From positions 372,001-436,000 of the forward strand of contig NZ_JABRXF010000003.1 in the NCBI RefSeq assembly GCF_013266695.1: a stretch of DNA of 64,000 nt. Direction: 5' to 3'. The notes under the pieces are model-generated. The model was not told where the DNA came from. It saw only the letters and a list, made by a program, of their open reading frames with translations, and made no database searches. Below, in pieces: positions 26,648 to 35,292 of the stretch. Every line of letters starts with the position of its first letter. Within the stretch, counting starts at the first letter, position 1. The translations under genes were made by a program, and so were the position numbers. This stretch comes from Hongsoonwoonella zoysiae. GTDB taxonomy: Bacteria; Pseudomonadota; Alphaproteobacteria; Rhizobiales; Stappiaceae.

Positions 26648-26824
26648 ATTTTTCCATGTCGCCAAGTATTCAGAGCTTTTAGCCTTCGCGTGTGGCAACG
26701 GCAAGCAGCACCCTGACCTAACGCCCTGAACTCACAATTCTGGTGGCATTCAGGGGTAGACAGGAATATATACCGATGGGTAAACTGAAATCGGGATAAA
26801 TTCCTCTTCACACGTGAACGGCCT

Positions 26825-26848
26825 GATATGCGGTCTGCGGACCGTATC
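26825..26848. promoter_or_regulatory. Imperfect palindrome before the S24 regulator, possible own operator
   Basis: GATATG-CGGTC-TGCG-GACCG-TATC: inner arms CGGTC/GACCG are perfect and outer arms GATA/TATC pair with one base of offset. It ends 17 bp before the ATG of the S24-type repressor, covering the ribosome binding region. Position and symmetry suggest autoregulation, as is usual for LexA/CI-type repressors. Confidence 0.4.
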
Positions 26849-26865
26849 ACCAAAGGAGCGAAGAA

Positions 26866-27513
26866 ATGCTCTCCCATGATCGCGTCTGGGCCGCGATCGA
26901 CATGCTCGCCCGCCGCCACGGCCTGTCGCCATCCGGCCTTGCCCGGCGCGCCGGCCTTGATCCTACGACCTTCAATCCGTCAAAGCGGGTGGCGGGCGAC
27001 GGGCGTCCACGCTGGCCCTCGACGGAATCGCTTGCCAAGATCCTGGAGGCGACACGCTCCGACCTCACCGATCTGTTTGGAATGATCGCCGACCGCAACC
27101 AGCCCGATCTTGCCGGAAATGACCAGAGGCGAACAGTACCGCTGCTTGGCATCGCGCAGGCGGGCGCCGGCGGCTTTTTCGACGACGGCGGTTTTCCCGC
27201 AGGCACCGGGTGGGACGAGATCGCCTTCCCGGACGACGGGCGGGAAAGCGTCTATGCGCTGGAGGTTTCGGGCGACTCCATGCAGCCGCTCTATCGCGAC
27301 GGCGACGTGCTGATCGTCTCTCCCGGCTCCGCCGTCAGGCGTGGCGACCGCGTGGTCGTCAGGACGCTGGAGGGTGAGGTCATGGCCAAGGTGTTGCACC
27401 GGCAGACCGCACGGAATGTGGAACTGCATTCGCTGAACCCCGAACACGCGGCGCGCACGATCGAACTGAGAGATATAGAATGGATCGCGCGCATTATCTG
27501 GGCCAGCCAATAG
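26866..27513 (+). CDS. S24-family (LexA/CI-like) helix-turn-helix regulator
   Basis: A 215-residue regulator. The N-terminal HTH (about 8-70) contains GLSPSGLARRAGLDPTTFN and SLAKILEAT. The C-terminal S24 domain keeps the serine-lysine pair: Ser138 (VSGDSMQPLY) and Lys175 (GEVMAKVLHR). A possible self-cleavage site is Ala-Gly within GIAQAGAGG (~95-103). It is the kind of repressor whose function is removed by self-cleavage after damage, although many chromosomal members act without cleavage. GGAGCGAAGAA precedes the ATG. It is followed 21 bp later by an SNase-like gene on the same strand. Confidence 0.85.
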   Translation: MLSHDRVWAAIDMLARRHGLSPSGLARRAGLDPTTFNPSKRVAGDGRPRWPSTESLAKILEATRSDLTDLFGMIADRNQPDLAGNDQRRTVPLLGIAQAGAGGFFDDGGFPAGTGWDEIAFPDDGRESVYALEVSGDSMQPLYRDGDVLIVSPGSAVRRGDRVVVRTLEGEVMAKVLHRQTARNVELHSLNPEHAARTIELRDIEWIARIIWASQ

Positions 27514-27534
27514 CCGAAGCGGCAGGAGGCGACG

Positions 27535-28341
27535 ATGAACATCAAGGGTTGGTGCATGGTGTTGATCGTTGCTATGGCCGGTGCCGGCGCGCTTTCCATG
27601 ATACCCGAACCGCAAGGCGACTTCCGCGAAAAGCTGGCAGCTTCCCAACCGGAGCCTCTAATCGACAAACCGCCGGTCCATCCCGACAGCATCCGCGACG
27701 TTACGCCCGACGACGTGCTGCCGCATCCCCGGATCACCGGGCCGCTGAAGCGCGTTGCAGGCGTGCGCCCTCCCCCACCCGAACAGGTGAAACCCGATGA
27801 GACGCTGAACTTCCGGCGCCCGCTGGTACTAGATTCGCGTAGCCTGCGCGTCAAGAAGACGACGATCCGCCTTGCCTATCTGGCAGGCCCCGACCTCGGC
27901 GAGAAATGCCCCTCCCGCCTTGGCGGCGACTGGCCATGCGGGATGCGCGCGCGTACGGCGCTTCGCGGCCTCATCCGCAATTACGCAATTCATTGTTACA
28001 AGCATTTTCAGATCGGCGAACACGAGATCAACGCAAGCTGCACAAGGGGGCCGACCGACCTTACCCGCTGGATGCTGGAACAGGGCTGGGCGCGGCCGAC
28101 AGAGGATGCCCCCAAATACCTGAAGAACCTTTCGCTGGCCGCTCAGGACGGCAGAAAGGGACTATGGCAACTCGACGGTTCTTTCTCCTGGTCGCAACCA
28201 GCGTTGGGCACGCAGGTGCAGGAACCGGACATTCCGCTCGACGATATCGAGATACTGCCCACAAACGAAGCTGACGCCGACACGCCTCCCTCCCCCGGCG
28301 AGGCGTCCACTGGCGACATATTATGGTCGGTGCGTCCGTGA
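27535..28341 (+). CDS. Exported thermonuclease-like (SNase fold) protein
   Basis: A 268-residue protein with an N-terminal membrane or signal segment (residues 5-22) and a Pro-rich linker to about 95. A domain resembling staphylococcal nuclease follows: VKKTTIRLAYLAGPDLGEKCP, WPCGMRARTALRGLIR and GPTDLTRWMLEQGWARP. Four cysteines lie in this domain. I do not see the full set of SNase catalytic residues (the Arg-Asp-Glu-Arg combination), so nuclease activity is doubtful. The C-terminus is acidic and disordered. It is probably co-transcribed with the S24 regulator. Confidence 0.7.
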   Translation: MNIKGWCMVLIVAMAGAGALSMIPEPQGDFREKLAASQPEPLIDKPPVHPDSIRDVTPDDVLPHPRITGPLKRVAGVRPPPPEQVKPDETLNFRRPLVLDSRSLRVKKTTIRLAYLAGPDLGEKCPSRLGGDWPCGMRARTALRGLIRNYAIHCYKHFQIGEHEINASCTRGPTDLTRWMLEQGWARPTEDAPKYLKNLSLAAQDGRKGLWQLDGSFSWSQPALGTQVQEPDIPLDDIEILPTNEADADTPPSPGEASTGDILWSVRP

Positions 28342-28347
28342 GGATCG

Positions 28348-29049
28348 CTATTCGATGAACTGCGCCAGATGGCGCCCCCAGGCTTCGAACCCTTTCTCCG
28401 AGGGGTGAACGCCATCACCGCAAAAGGCATCCGCCGGCAGGGCTTTCATCGCGGGAATCGCGATCGCGCCACGTTCGACGCAGAGCCGGCTGCCCACCCG
28501 ATTGAGGATATCGGCCCGCAATTTCAGGACCGCCCCGAGAGAGGGCGAGATCAGCGGCATTTCGTTGGGGTCCAGCACCTGCGACCAGTAAAGGCGGCTG
28601 TCGGGAAAGCGAGCCTTGAGTGCATATAAAAGTCCGCCAAAGCCGTTCTTGAAGCGCCTCCCGGAGTGGAAATTCTTAACGTCGTTAAAGCCGACGCAAA
28701 CCAGGATATGCGTGTAGGGCGCGGGCTCCAGATTGTGCACCACGTGATCACGCAGTTGATCAGACGTTGCGGAGTTGAAACCTGCGCCGCGCCACCTCAC
28801 TGAGCGCCCGGTTTTCTCGTTCAGCCCGCACGCAAGTGCCGGCGCCAGACCATCCGCCTGCCGCCCAATCCCGATCGCCGCAGCCGAGGAATCGCCGAGA
28901 ACGAGAAGATGGACAGTCTCGCCTTCACCTTCGACATAGCCGCTGGTCGGCCCCTCGCCCGGAGGAAGGCGGAGCGACCGCACCCTTGTCCGCAGGCCTT
29001 CCACCGCATAGAGGGGAAAGCTTGCCCAAGAGACGAAAGAAGCGATCAC
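28348..29049 (-). CDS. SGNH/GDSL-type hydrolase
   Basis: A 233-residue protein. The block I nucleophile is in LLVLGDSSAAAIG (near residue 53), block III shows VGFNDVKNF (Gly-x-Asn-Asp) and block V is DGVHPSEKG with Asp and His of the triad. The N-terminal ~20 residues are hydrophobic and may anchor the enzyme in the membrane or serve as a signal. Such enzymes are esterases or acyltransferase-like hydrolases with broad substrates. It follows lysS on the same strand after 21 bp and may be co-transcribed. It converges with the SNase-like gene. Confidence 0.82.
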   Translation of the reverse strand: MIASFVSWASFPLYAVEGLRTRVRSLRLPPGEGPTSGYVEGEGETVHLLVLGDSSAAAIGIGRQADGLAPALACGLNEKTGRSVRWRGAGFNSATSDQLRDHVVHNLEPAPYTHILVCVGFNDVKNFHSGRRFKNGFGGLLYALKARFPDSRLYWSQVLDPNEMPLISPSLGAVLKLRADILNRVGSRLCVERGAIAIPAMKALPADAFCGDGVHPSEKGFEAWGRHLAQFIE

Positions 29050-29070
29050 CCCACGCTCTCCAACGGCTGA

Positions 29071-30732
29071 TTATGCTGCAAGTTCACCGGAAAGCGCCTT
29101 GCGGATCAGCTCGCGCGTCTCGCCGATGCCGTAAAGCGCCACGAAGGAGCCAAAGCGCGGCCCCCTCTCCTGCCCGAGCAGGATCTGGTAAAGCGCGCCG
29201 AACCAGGCAACTGACACACCAGGACCGCCATCCGGGTTCTTCTTTTTGTGATCCTGATAACGCTCGATCGCGCGCGCAACATCGAGAACGGCGTTCTGGA
29301 TCGTCTCGCCATCCGCATCCACCGGCAGGCTTGCAAGTTTCCGGTCAAGCTCCTCGAGTGCGGCACGTTCGACATCATCCGGCGCGCGGAACGTCTTCGT
29401 CGGTTTCACGAAATCGTCGAAATAGCGGATCGCATAACCGACGAGTTCATCGAGCTTGGGATGGCTTTGCGGCGTCACGCCCGGCGCATAGCGCGAGATG
29501 AAGGCCCAGAGCACGGCTTTGTTCTCCGCATTCGATGCCGAGACGAGATTGAGAAGCATGGCGAAGGAAACAGGCACATCCACCTTCGGCGGATTGCCGG
29601 AATGAATATGCCAGACGGGATTGGACAGCTTCTGCTCCGGCGCCATCGCGTCGACCTTCGACAGGAAGGTGAAATACTCATCCACCGCCTTCGGGATGAC
29701 GTCGAAGTAAAGCTTCTTCGCCGCTTTAGGTTTGTTGTACATGTAAAGCGACAGGCTTTCCGGCGAGGCATAGGTCAGCCATTCGTCGATCGTCAGCCCA
29801 TTTCCCTTGGACTTGGAGATCTTGCGGCCCTGGTCGTCGAGAAAAAGCTCGTAATTGAAGCCGTCCGGCGGCGTTCCGCCCAGAGCCTTGCAGATCTTCG
29901 AGGAAAGCGTCACGCTGTCTATCAGGTCCTTGCCTGCCATCTCATAGTCGACGCCAAGCGCGAACCAGCGCATCGCCCAGTCGGCCTTCCACTGGCATTT
30001 GACCGCACCGCCCGTAACCTTCGTCTCGACCCTCTCGCCGGTTTCCGGGTCGATATAGACGATCGTGCCCTTTTTCACGTCACGCTCGACCATCGGCACC
30101 TGAAGGACGATGCCGGTGCGTGGGCATATCGGAAGGAAGGGGGAGTAAGTCGCCCGCCTCTCTTCGCCCAATGTCGGCAGGATGATGTCCATCACCTTGT
30201 CGTAGACCGCAAGCATCCGCAGAAGCGCCTCGTCGAAACGGCCGGAGGTGTAATAGTCGGTCGCGCTTGCGAAGTCGTATTCGAAGCCGAAGCGGTCGAG
30301 AAAGGCACGAAGACGCGCATTGTTCGCCGCACCGAATGAACGATGCTCGGACCCGAAAGGATCGGGGACCCGCGTCAGTGGCTTGCCGAGATGGGCCTCC
30401 ATCATCTCGCGGTTCGGGACATTTTCCGGCACCTTGCGCAGACCATCCATATCGTCCGAAAAACAAAGCAGCTTCGTCGGCACCTGATCCCCGGTCAGAA
30501 GGCGAAAAGCGGTGCGCACCATCGTCGTGCGCGCAACCTCGCCGAAGGTGCCTATATGCGGCAGGCCGGAAGGGCCGTAGCCCGTTTCAAACAGGATCGG
30601 CCGGTCGGACGAGCGCTTTTCCACCCGTTTGACCAGTTTGCGCGCCTCTTCGAACGGCCAGGCTTTGGAAGCCTGCGCCGCCTCGACAAAAGAGGGCGAC
30701 AGGTCGAGTTCGGGCAGGGATTGAACGCTCAT
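29071..30732 (-). CDS. lysS: Lysine--tRNA ligase, class I
   Basis: A 553-residue class I lysyl-tRNA synthetase, unrelated in fold to the class II enzyme of most bacteria. The HIGH-equivalent is HIGT (59-62, [11 protein letters not shown]) and the KMSKS-equivalent is KISKS (304-308). The length and the C-terminal alpha-helical anticodon domain fit the alphaproteobacterial/archaeal type. It charges tRNA-Lys in the cytoplasm. It has a long upstream region to terB on the other strand. Confidence 0.95.
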   Translation of the reverse strand: MSVQSLPELDLSPSFVEAAQASKAWPFEEARKLVKRVEKRSSDRPILFETGYGPSGLPHIGTFGEVARTTMVRTAFRLLTGDQVPTKLLCFSDDMDGLRKVPENVPNREMMEAHLGKPLTRVPDPFGSEHRSFGAANNARLRAFLDRFGFEYDFASATDYYTSGRFDEALLRMLAVYDKVMDIILPTLGEERRATYSPFLPICPRTGIVLQVPMVERDVKKGTIVYIDPETGERVETKVTGGAVKCQWKADWAMRWFALGVDYEMAGKDLIDSVTLSSKICKALGGTPPDGFNYELFLDDQGRKISKSKGNGLTIDEWLTYASPESLSLYMYNKPKAAKKLYFDVIPKAVDEYFTFLSKVDAMAPEQKLSNPVWHIHSGNPPKVDVPVSFAMLLNLVSASNAENKAVLWAFISRYAPGVTPQSHPKLDELVGYAIRYFDDFVKPTKTFRAPDDVERAALEELDRKLASLPVDADGETIQNAVLDVARAIERYQDHKKKNPDGGPGVSVAWFGALYQILLGQERGPRFGSFVALYGIGETRELIRKALSGELAA

Positions 30733-31003
30733 ATCCGGTTGGTTCCGCTAAAGGGGGTGTGTTGCATTTTTTCGTGGAAACACGACACGGAAGATGGCTT
30801 GACACTTTCCGGTCGCGCGGAAACTAGAAAAGCCGGAACCTTCCGTCAATCTCGACCGCACCTCATTTCGTATATTGCCCGACGAGGCTTTGTTCGCCAG
30901 CATCGGGGCGAGGCCGAAATTCGAAGCTTGCGGACACCCGCCCTCCCGCTTACTTGTCGTAAGCTAGCCGGCTTCTACGGAAAATCCGGAAGTGGAGTGT
31001 CTA
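30733..31003. other. Divergent intergenic region between lysS and the terB leader
   Basis: About 270 bp without a convincing gene. It must carry the lysS promoter (minus) and the terB promoter (plus). A TTGACA lies at 30799-30804 on the plus strand, but the match to a -10 hexamer at 17 bp (AACTAG) is poor. No terminator or repeat was seen. Confidence 0.5.
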
Positions 31004-31048
31004 ATGGAACCAGCTTCTCATATGCCAGGAAAGGCACGGATAACCTGA
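31004..31048 (+). CDS. Possible 14-residue leader peptide coupled to the terB gene
   Basis: A short frame (MEPASHMPGKARIT) starts at ATG 31004 behind a strong AAGTGGAG, and ends in TGA whose last base is the A of the terB ATG (TGATG). The terB ribosome binding site lies inside it (AGGAAAGGCACGG). This layout would couple the two by translation. Only the sequence layout supports it. Confidence 0.3.
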   Translation: MEPASHMPGKARIT

Positions 31049-31461
31049 TGACTTCGACCATTTCGCTGCATGACGCGCTCATTTACGTGATGGTGATCAC
31101 CTCGGCAGCAGACAGCGCGATGACCGACCGGGAGCTTTCCTCCATGGGCCAGGTCGTGCGCACGCTGCCCGTCTTCAACGGTTTCGACGAAAACCGCATT
31201 ATCCCGGTTGCCCAGGAATGCGGGGATCGGCTGCAGGCGGCAAACGGCATGAATGACGTGCTCGACCTCATCGTCGCAAGCCTGCCGGAGCGCATGCGCG
31301 ATACCGCTTACGCGGTTGCAGTGGAAATCGCGGCGGCCGATCTCAACGTCCAGCAGGAGGAATTGCGCCTCCTCCAGATCCTGCGGGACAGGCTCGGCCT
31401 CGACAAGCTTACCGTCGCCGCGATTGAGCGTAGCGCACAGGCAAGATTTCGCACGGCCTGA
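31048..31461 (+). CDS. TerB-family (tellurite resistance-like) protein
   Basis: A 137-residue all-helical protein of the TerB/DjlA-like fold. The family acidic motif is recognisable: TSAADSAMTDRELSSM near residues 18-33 and the second metal-binding stretch VEIAAADLNVQQEELRLL near 91-108. TerB proteins are cytoplasmic or membrane-associated and are thought to bind divalent metal. The tellurite name is historical. No other ter genes are present. It converges with the GGDEF/EAL gene, with only 12 bp between the two stops. Confidence 0.85.
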   Translation: MTSTISLHDALIYVMVITSAADSAMTDRELSSMGQVVRTLPVFNGFDENRIIPVAQECGDRLQAANGMNDVLDLIVASLPERMRDTAYAVAVEIAAADLNVQQEELRLLQILRDRLGLDKLTVAAIERSAQARFRTA

Positions 31462-31473
31462 GGTTTTTCAGCA

Positions 31474-33711
31474 TCACGTTATCCCCGGGACGATCCATTC
31501 GACCGGTTTTCCGACGAAATAGCCCTGCGCGAAGGTCACGTCCAGTTCGCGCAGGATGTCCATCGTCTCCCGATCTTCCACGAACTCCGCCGTAACCTCG
31601 ATACCGAGCTTGTTGGCCACGGCTACGATGCCCGCGACTATCGTACGCTGGACCTCGTCGCTCGCGACGTCACCAATGATCGAGCCGTCGATCTTCAGGC
31701 AGTCGATCTCGAACTGGCGAAGATAGGCGAATGAGGAAAGCCCCGCGCCGAAATCGTCAAGAATGACGCCGCAGCCGCGGTTTCGAAGCGCCCGGATGAG
31801 CGCCTGCGCGGTTGCCATGCTGCGCACCGTTGCCGTTTCCGTAATTTCGAAGGACAGGCGCGAGGCAAGGTTCGGATATTGGCCAAGCTTTTCGAGCAAG
31901 AGATCCTTGAATGCCGGATCGCCAACCGACTGCCCAGACAGGTTGACCGAAAGGCGCAAGTCCTCAGGCGCTGCGCGAAGCCGCTGCAGGACGTTGCAAA
32001 TGACCCAGCGATCGATCTTCGGCATCAGGCCATGACGCTCCGCCGCCACGATCAGCGGGGCCGGCGGCAACATCTGCCCGTCCTGACCTGCCACCCTCAG
32101 TAGAACCTCATGATAGACGCGTGCGCTGCCGTCGATGGCCTCGATCGGCATCGTAAAAAGGCAGAACGCGTTTTCATCCAGCGCCTGCTGAAGAACTTTC
32201 AGATTGCCGACATGCGCCTGGCGTGCAGCCATTTCCCGGTTGCCCGGCTCGAAAACAAGCGTCCGCCCCCCACCTGTTTCCTTGGCAAGCAGGCAGGCCT
32301 GATCGGCCCATTTCATGAGATCGCCCGGGGCAACGGGATTTGCTCCGATATTCTTGCCGTCAAGAAAAGCGATCCCGACACTTGCATCGACCGTGAAGAC
32401 GCTTCCGCCCCAATCAAAACGCATCGTCTGAATGTTGGAGACGATCTGACGCCCTATTTCCTTTGCACCGCATTCACCGAGGCAGGACACCACAAGCGCA
32501 AACTCATCCCCGCCAAGGCGCGCCACCATTGCGCCGTGGCTGACCTTGAAAGCCTTCAGCATCTCGCCGATCTGACATAGCAGCGCATCGCCCGCCGCAT
32601 GGCCCGCAAGGTCGTTCACAACCTTGAAATTGTCGAGATCGATCGTCAGCAGCGCCGCACATTCGCCCTTTTGCGAAGCATTGGCGAGAAGCTCTTCAAG
32701 CCGCTCTTGCAGCGCGTATCGGTTGTAAACGCCGGTAAGCGCGTCCTCCCGCGCCCTGCGGCGCATCTCCTTGGCCATCAGGGCGCTGCCGGTAATATCG
32801 CGGATGGTCACCACCGCTCCGGTGATCTCGTCCTCGCCTTCCCGGTAGGGATACATGCGAACATTTACGATCTCAGGTGCCTGGCCCTCCTTCGTCAGAT
32901 CCAGATCGAACTCGAGCGACTCTCCGGCGAAGCACCTGTCGTATTTTTCCTGGCCGTGCTTTTCGAACAAATCCCAGCCGATCATGTCGCCAAGGTGACA
33001 GCCAATGATGTCTTCGGGCCGGCGCTGATGATAGGCGGCATTTGCATCATTGCAGAAGCGATAGCGATAATCCGTGCCAATCACCCCCACCCTGTCCGTC
33101 GTCTGGCGCAGAACCTCACGGTACATCGACAGGCGTTGCTTGAGTTCCTGCTGCTCGCTCGCCTTGATCGCGGAAATGATCGTGCCGACAATCTCACCAT
33201 TACGATCACGCAACGGAACATGAGAGATGTCGAGAATAAACCGTGCACCCGAACGATCCGTCTGCCATTCCAGCAAACGCGTGGATTCACCTGACAAGGC
33301 CTGATCGATCGACGGTTTTCGTCGTTCGAAAATCTTCTTCCCGATCGCCGCTGCGATCGGGTGTCCGATAACGTCATCTTTCGTCAGGCAGAAATCGTCC
33401 AGAAACTTCGCATTCGCTTCCCAGACGATGTAATCGCGGTCGCAAAGCAGCGTCGACGCAGGTGAGGCGTCAATGATCGCATCGCGCCTTGTGTTCGCAT
33501 CTAACGGTGGAACGAGCGGGTCGGCGACGGAGGCGGCATTGGTATGAGCGCTCTCCTCGAAAGCTGCACAGCCATCGTGATCGGACTTCGCCTCCGATTC
33601 ATCCTGCTTCAACCCCGAAGCATTCGACAAGGAGTGCAGATCCGCTACCGCGCCCATCACTTTACGCTGCGAAAGTATTTCGCGCTTATGTTTGTTCCCG
33701 GCACGAGCCAT
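31474..33711 (-). CDS. PAS-PAS-GGDEF-EAL cyclic-di-GMP turnover protein
   Basis: A 745-residue cytoplasmic signalling protein. Two PAS domains (about 75-185 and 200-310), a GGDEF domain with intact GGDEF (400-404) and an EAL domain follow in order. The EAL motif itself reads EVL (535-537), but the metal and catalytic residues remain: Asn in SVNLSG (590), Glu in FEITE (~622), DDFG (652-655), Lys in KIDGS (673), the Glu of AEFVE (709) and FAQGY. It may therefore both make and degrade c-di-GMP, under PAS control. No transmembrane part is visible. The start could also be MGAVAD, 18 residues in. Confidence 0.93.
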   Translation of the reverse strand: MARAGNKHKREILSQRKVMGAVADLHSLSNASGLKQDESEAKSDHDGCAAFEESAHTNAASVADPLVPPLDANTRRDAIIDASPASTLLCDRDYIVWEANAKFLDDFCLTKDDVIGHPIAAAIGKKIFERRKPSIDQALSGESTRLLEWQTDRSGARFILDISHVPLRDRNGEIVGTIISAIKASEQQELKQRLSMYREVLRQTTDRVGVIGTDYRYRFCNDANAAYHQRRPEDIIGCHLGDMIGWDLFEKHGQEKYDRCFAGESLEFDLDLTKEGQAPEIVNVRMYPYREGEDEITGAVVTIRDITGSALMAKEMRRRAREDALTGVYNRYALQERLEELLANASQKGECAALLTIDLDNFKVVNDLAGHAAGDALLCQIGEMLKAFKVSHGAMVARLGGDEFALVVSCLGECGAKEIGRQIVSNIQTMRFDWGGSVFTVDASVGIAFLDGKNIGANPVAPGDLMKWADQACLLAKETGGGRTLVFEPGNREMAARQAHVGNLKVLQQALDENAFCLFTMPIEAIDGSARVYHEVLLRVAGQDGQMLPPAPLIVAAERHGLMPKIDRWVICNVLQRLRAAPEDLRLSVNLSGQSVGDPAFKDLLLEKLGQYPNLASRLSFEITETATVRSMATAQALIRALRNRGCGVILDDFGAGLSSFAYLRQFEIDCLKIDGSIIGDVASDEVQRTIVAGIVAVANKLGIEVTAEFVEDRETMDILRELDVTFAQGYFVGKPVEWIVPGIT

Positions 33712-33880
33712 CGCAACAATTGACGCCTTCGATTTTTATCGTTGAAGGCGATTGAACATGAAACAAATGAATACTTTATTTCCTGGACACCCTTACCGGC
33801 AAAAAATCGGCTAATCAGAATAGCCTCTTCAACCCCAGTATACAGAAGGTTTCTACCCTTGGTTTATAACATGCGCCAGT

Positions 33881-34273
33881 TCAATTTATGACACGCCGCG
33901 CATCCGGCTTGTCGAGAGAAAAGGCGGGAACGGTAACATTGAAGAACTCGCCCGAATCCGATTGCATCTGGTAGGAGCCAGACATGATGCCGGAGGCCGT
34001 CGTCAAAGGACAGCCGGAGGTATATTCGTAGCGTTCACCCGGACGGATGATCGGCTGTTCCCCCACAACACCAGCCCCACTAACCTCGTTGACCTGCCCG
34101 TTCGCGTCCGTAATCTTCCAATAACGCCTCCTGAGTTGGACAGTCTCCTCACCCAGATTCACGATCTCGACGGAATAGGCCCAGAAAAAATGCTTGTCGT
34201 CCGGATCGGACTCTTCCGCGATATAATACGGCTCGACAGTCACCTGAATATTGCGTGTAACAGACTTATACAT
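33881..34273 (-). CDS. apaG: ApaG protein
   Basis: A 130-residue protein of the ApaG fold (fibronectin type III-like). The conserved motifs IVNLGEETVQLRRRYW, VNEVSGAGVVGEQPII and the GCPLTTASGIMSGSYQM segment are all present. The family is linked to divalent cation (Co2+, Mg2+) resistance in older work and appears as a small domain in other proteins. It precedes an AT-rich gap, and an upstream ~168-bp gap separates it from the GGDEF-EAL gene on the same strand. Confidence 0.95.
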   Translation of the reverse strand: MYKSVTRNIQVTVEPYYIAEESDPDDKHFFWAYSVEIVNLGEETVQLRRRYWKITDANGQVNEVSGAGVVGEQPIIRPGERYEYTSGCPLTTASGIMSGSYQMQSDSGEFFNVTVPAFSLDKPDARRVIN

Positions 34274-34671
34274 CGATCGATTCTGCCCACTTGACTACTA
34301 TTCCATTCAGAAATGCCGTTATATGTACCGCACGACCCTCTTGCTGTTAATGCAAATTTTCGCGGAAAATGAGAATTGTGAACGCAAAAAATAAGTTACA
34401 AATTCACCTAGATTGTATTCTTCCCCAAAGTTGCATGTATATAAATCACACCAAATACAAACGTCATTTTCTTCGACAAAGTAACGTCTTTAAATGGCAT
34501 ATTTTAAGTATGCAATTTTTAGAGGAACTGCTCAACCCTCGTAAAAACAGCGAATACTCAGTACGTTCTCACCCAATCTCGCCGCACTTGACGGGGAACT
34601 CGATAGCCGGTGAGTTGCGCCCGGCGACGGAATAGGCCAAGAGCATGCAGCCAGACGATGAAAGGCCATGA
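34274..34671. other. AT-rich gap between apaG and the CDP-alcohol phosphatidyltransferase
   Basis: 398 bp, the most AT-rich stretch of the window: 19 of 60 bases at 34381-34440 are G or C. No supported gene lies here; the one open frame (34369-34635, plus) has no ribosome binding site and a composition unlike a protein. A weak hairpin GCATA-N7-TATGC (34497-34513) followed by TTTTT (34516-34520) could end a small RNA. It also must carry the promoters of both divergent flanking genes. Confidence 0.55.
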
Positions 34672-35280
34672 ATGTTCGACGCCAGGCTTCGCCGCATCAT
34701 CGACCCGCCACTGAATGCTGTGGGCATTCGCCTTGCCAGATCGGGCGTCGGCGCGAACTCTGTCACGATTGCGGGCTTTGTCAGTGGGCTTGCGGCGGCG
34801 GTTTCAATTGCAACCGGATATTGGTTCGCCGCACTCCCGCTGATCGGACTGAACAGGCTCGCAGACGGGCTGGACGGCGCAGTCGCCCGGGCAACCCAAA
34901 AGACCGACCTCGGCGGCTATCTGGATATCGTGCTGGATTTTTTCTTTTACGGCGCGGTGCCCTTCGCCTTCGCGGTTCATAACCCACTCACGAACGCCTA
35001 TGCGGCGGCGGCCTTGCTGCTCGCCTTTTACATGAACGGCGCAACGTTCCTCGGTTTCGCGATCATGGCCGAAAAGCGCGGCATGAGCACGGACATCCAG
35101 GGCGCTAAATCGCTCTATTATTTTGGTGGGCTTGCCGAAGGCGCGGAGACGATCGCCGTCTTCACCGCAATGTGCCTGTTTCCGGATTGGTTCCCGGTAA
35201 TCGCATGGGGATTTGCCGGGATATGCGTCATCTCCGCCCTATCCCGGCTGATACTCGTATCGCAAATGCTGCGAGGTTGA
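34672..35280 (+). CDS. CDP-alcohol phosphatidyltransferase family protein
   Basis: A 202-residue integral membrane enzyme. The catalytic signature is present as D68-G69-x2-A72-R73-x7-G81-x3-D85-x3-D89 (LDGAVARATQ.. GGYLDIVLD), one residue shorter between R and G than the usual x8. About five to six hydrophobic segments surround it. Family members make phospholipids by transferring a phosphatidyl group from CDP-diacylglycerol to an alcohol. The acceptor is not evident. It converges with metZ, with 12 bp between the two. Confidence 0.88.
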   Translation: MFDARLRRIIDPPLNAVGIRLARSGVGANSVTIAGFVSGLAAAVSIATGYWFAALPLIGLNRLADGLDGAVARATQKTDLGGYLDIVLDFFFYGAVPFAFAVHNPLTNAYAAAALLLAFYMNGATFLGFAIMAEKRGMSTDIQGAKSLYYFGGLAEGAETIAVFTAMCLFPDWFPVIAWGFAGICVISALSRLILVSQMLRG

Positions 35281-35292
35281 AAGAAGCCGCTT

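Noticed and set aside
34369-34635. An 88-residue plus-strand frame in the AT-rich gap
   Set aside because: No ribosome binding site, no domain, and the end overlaps the promoter of the next gene.
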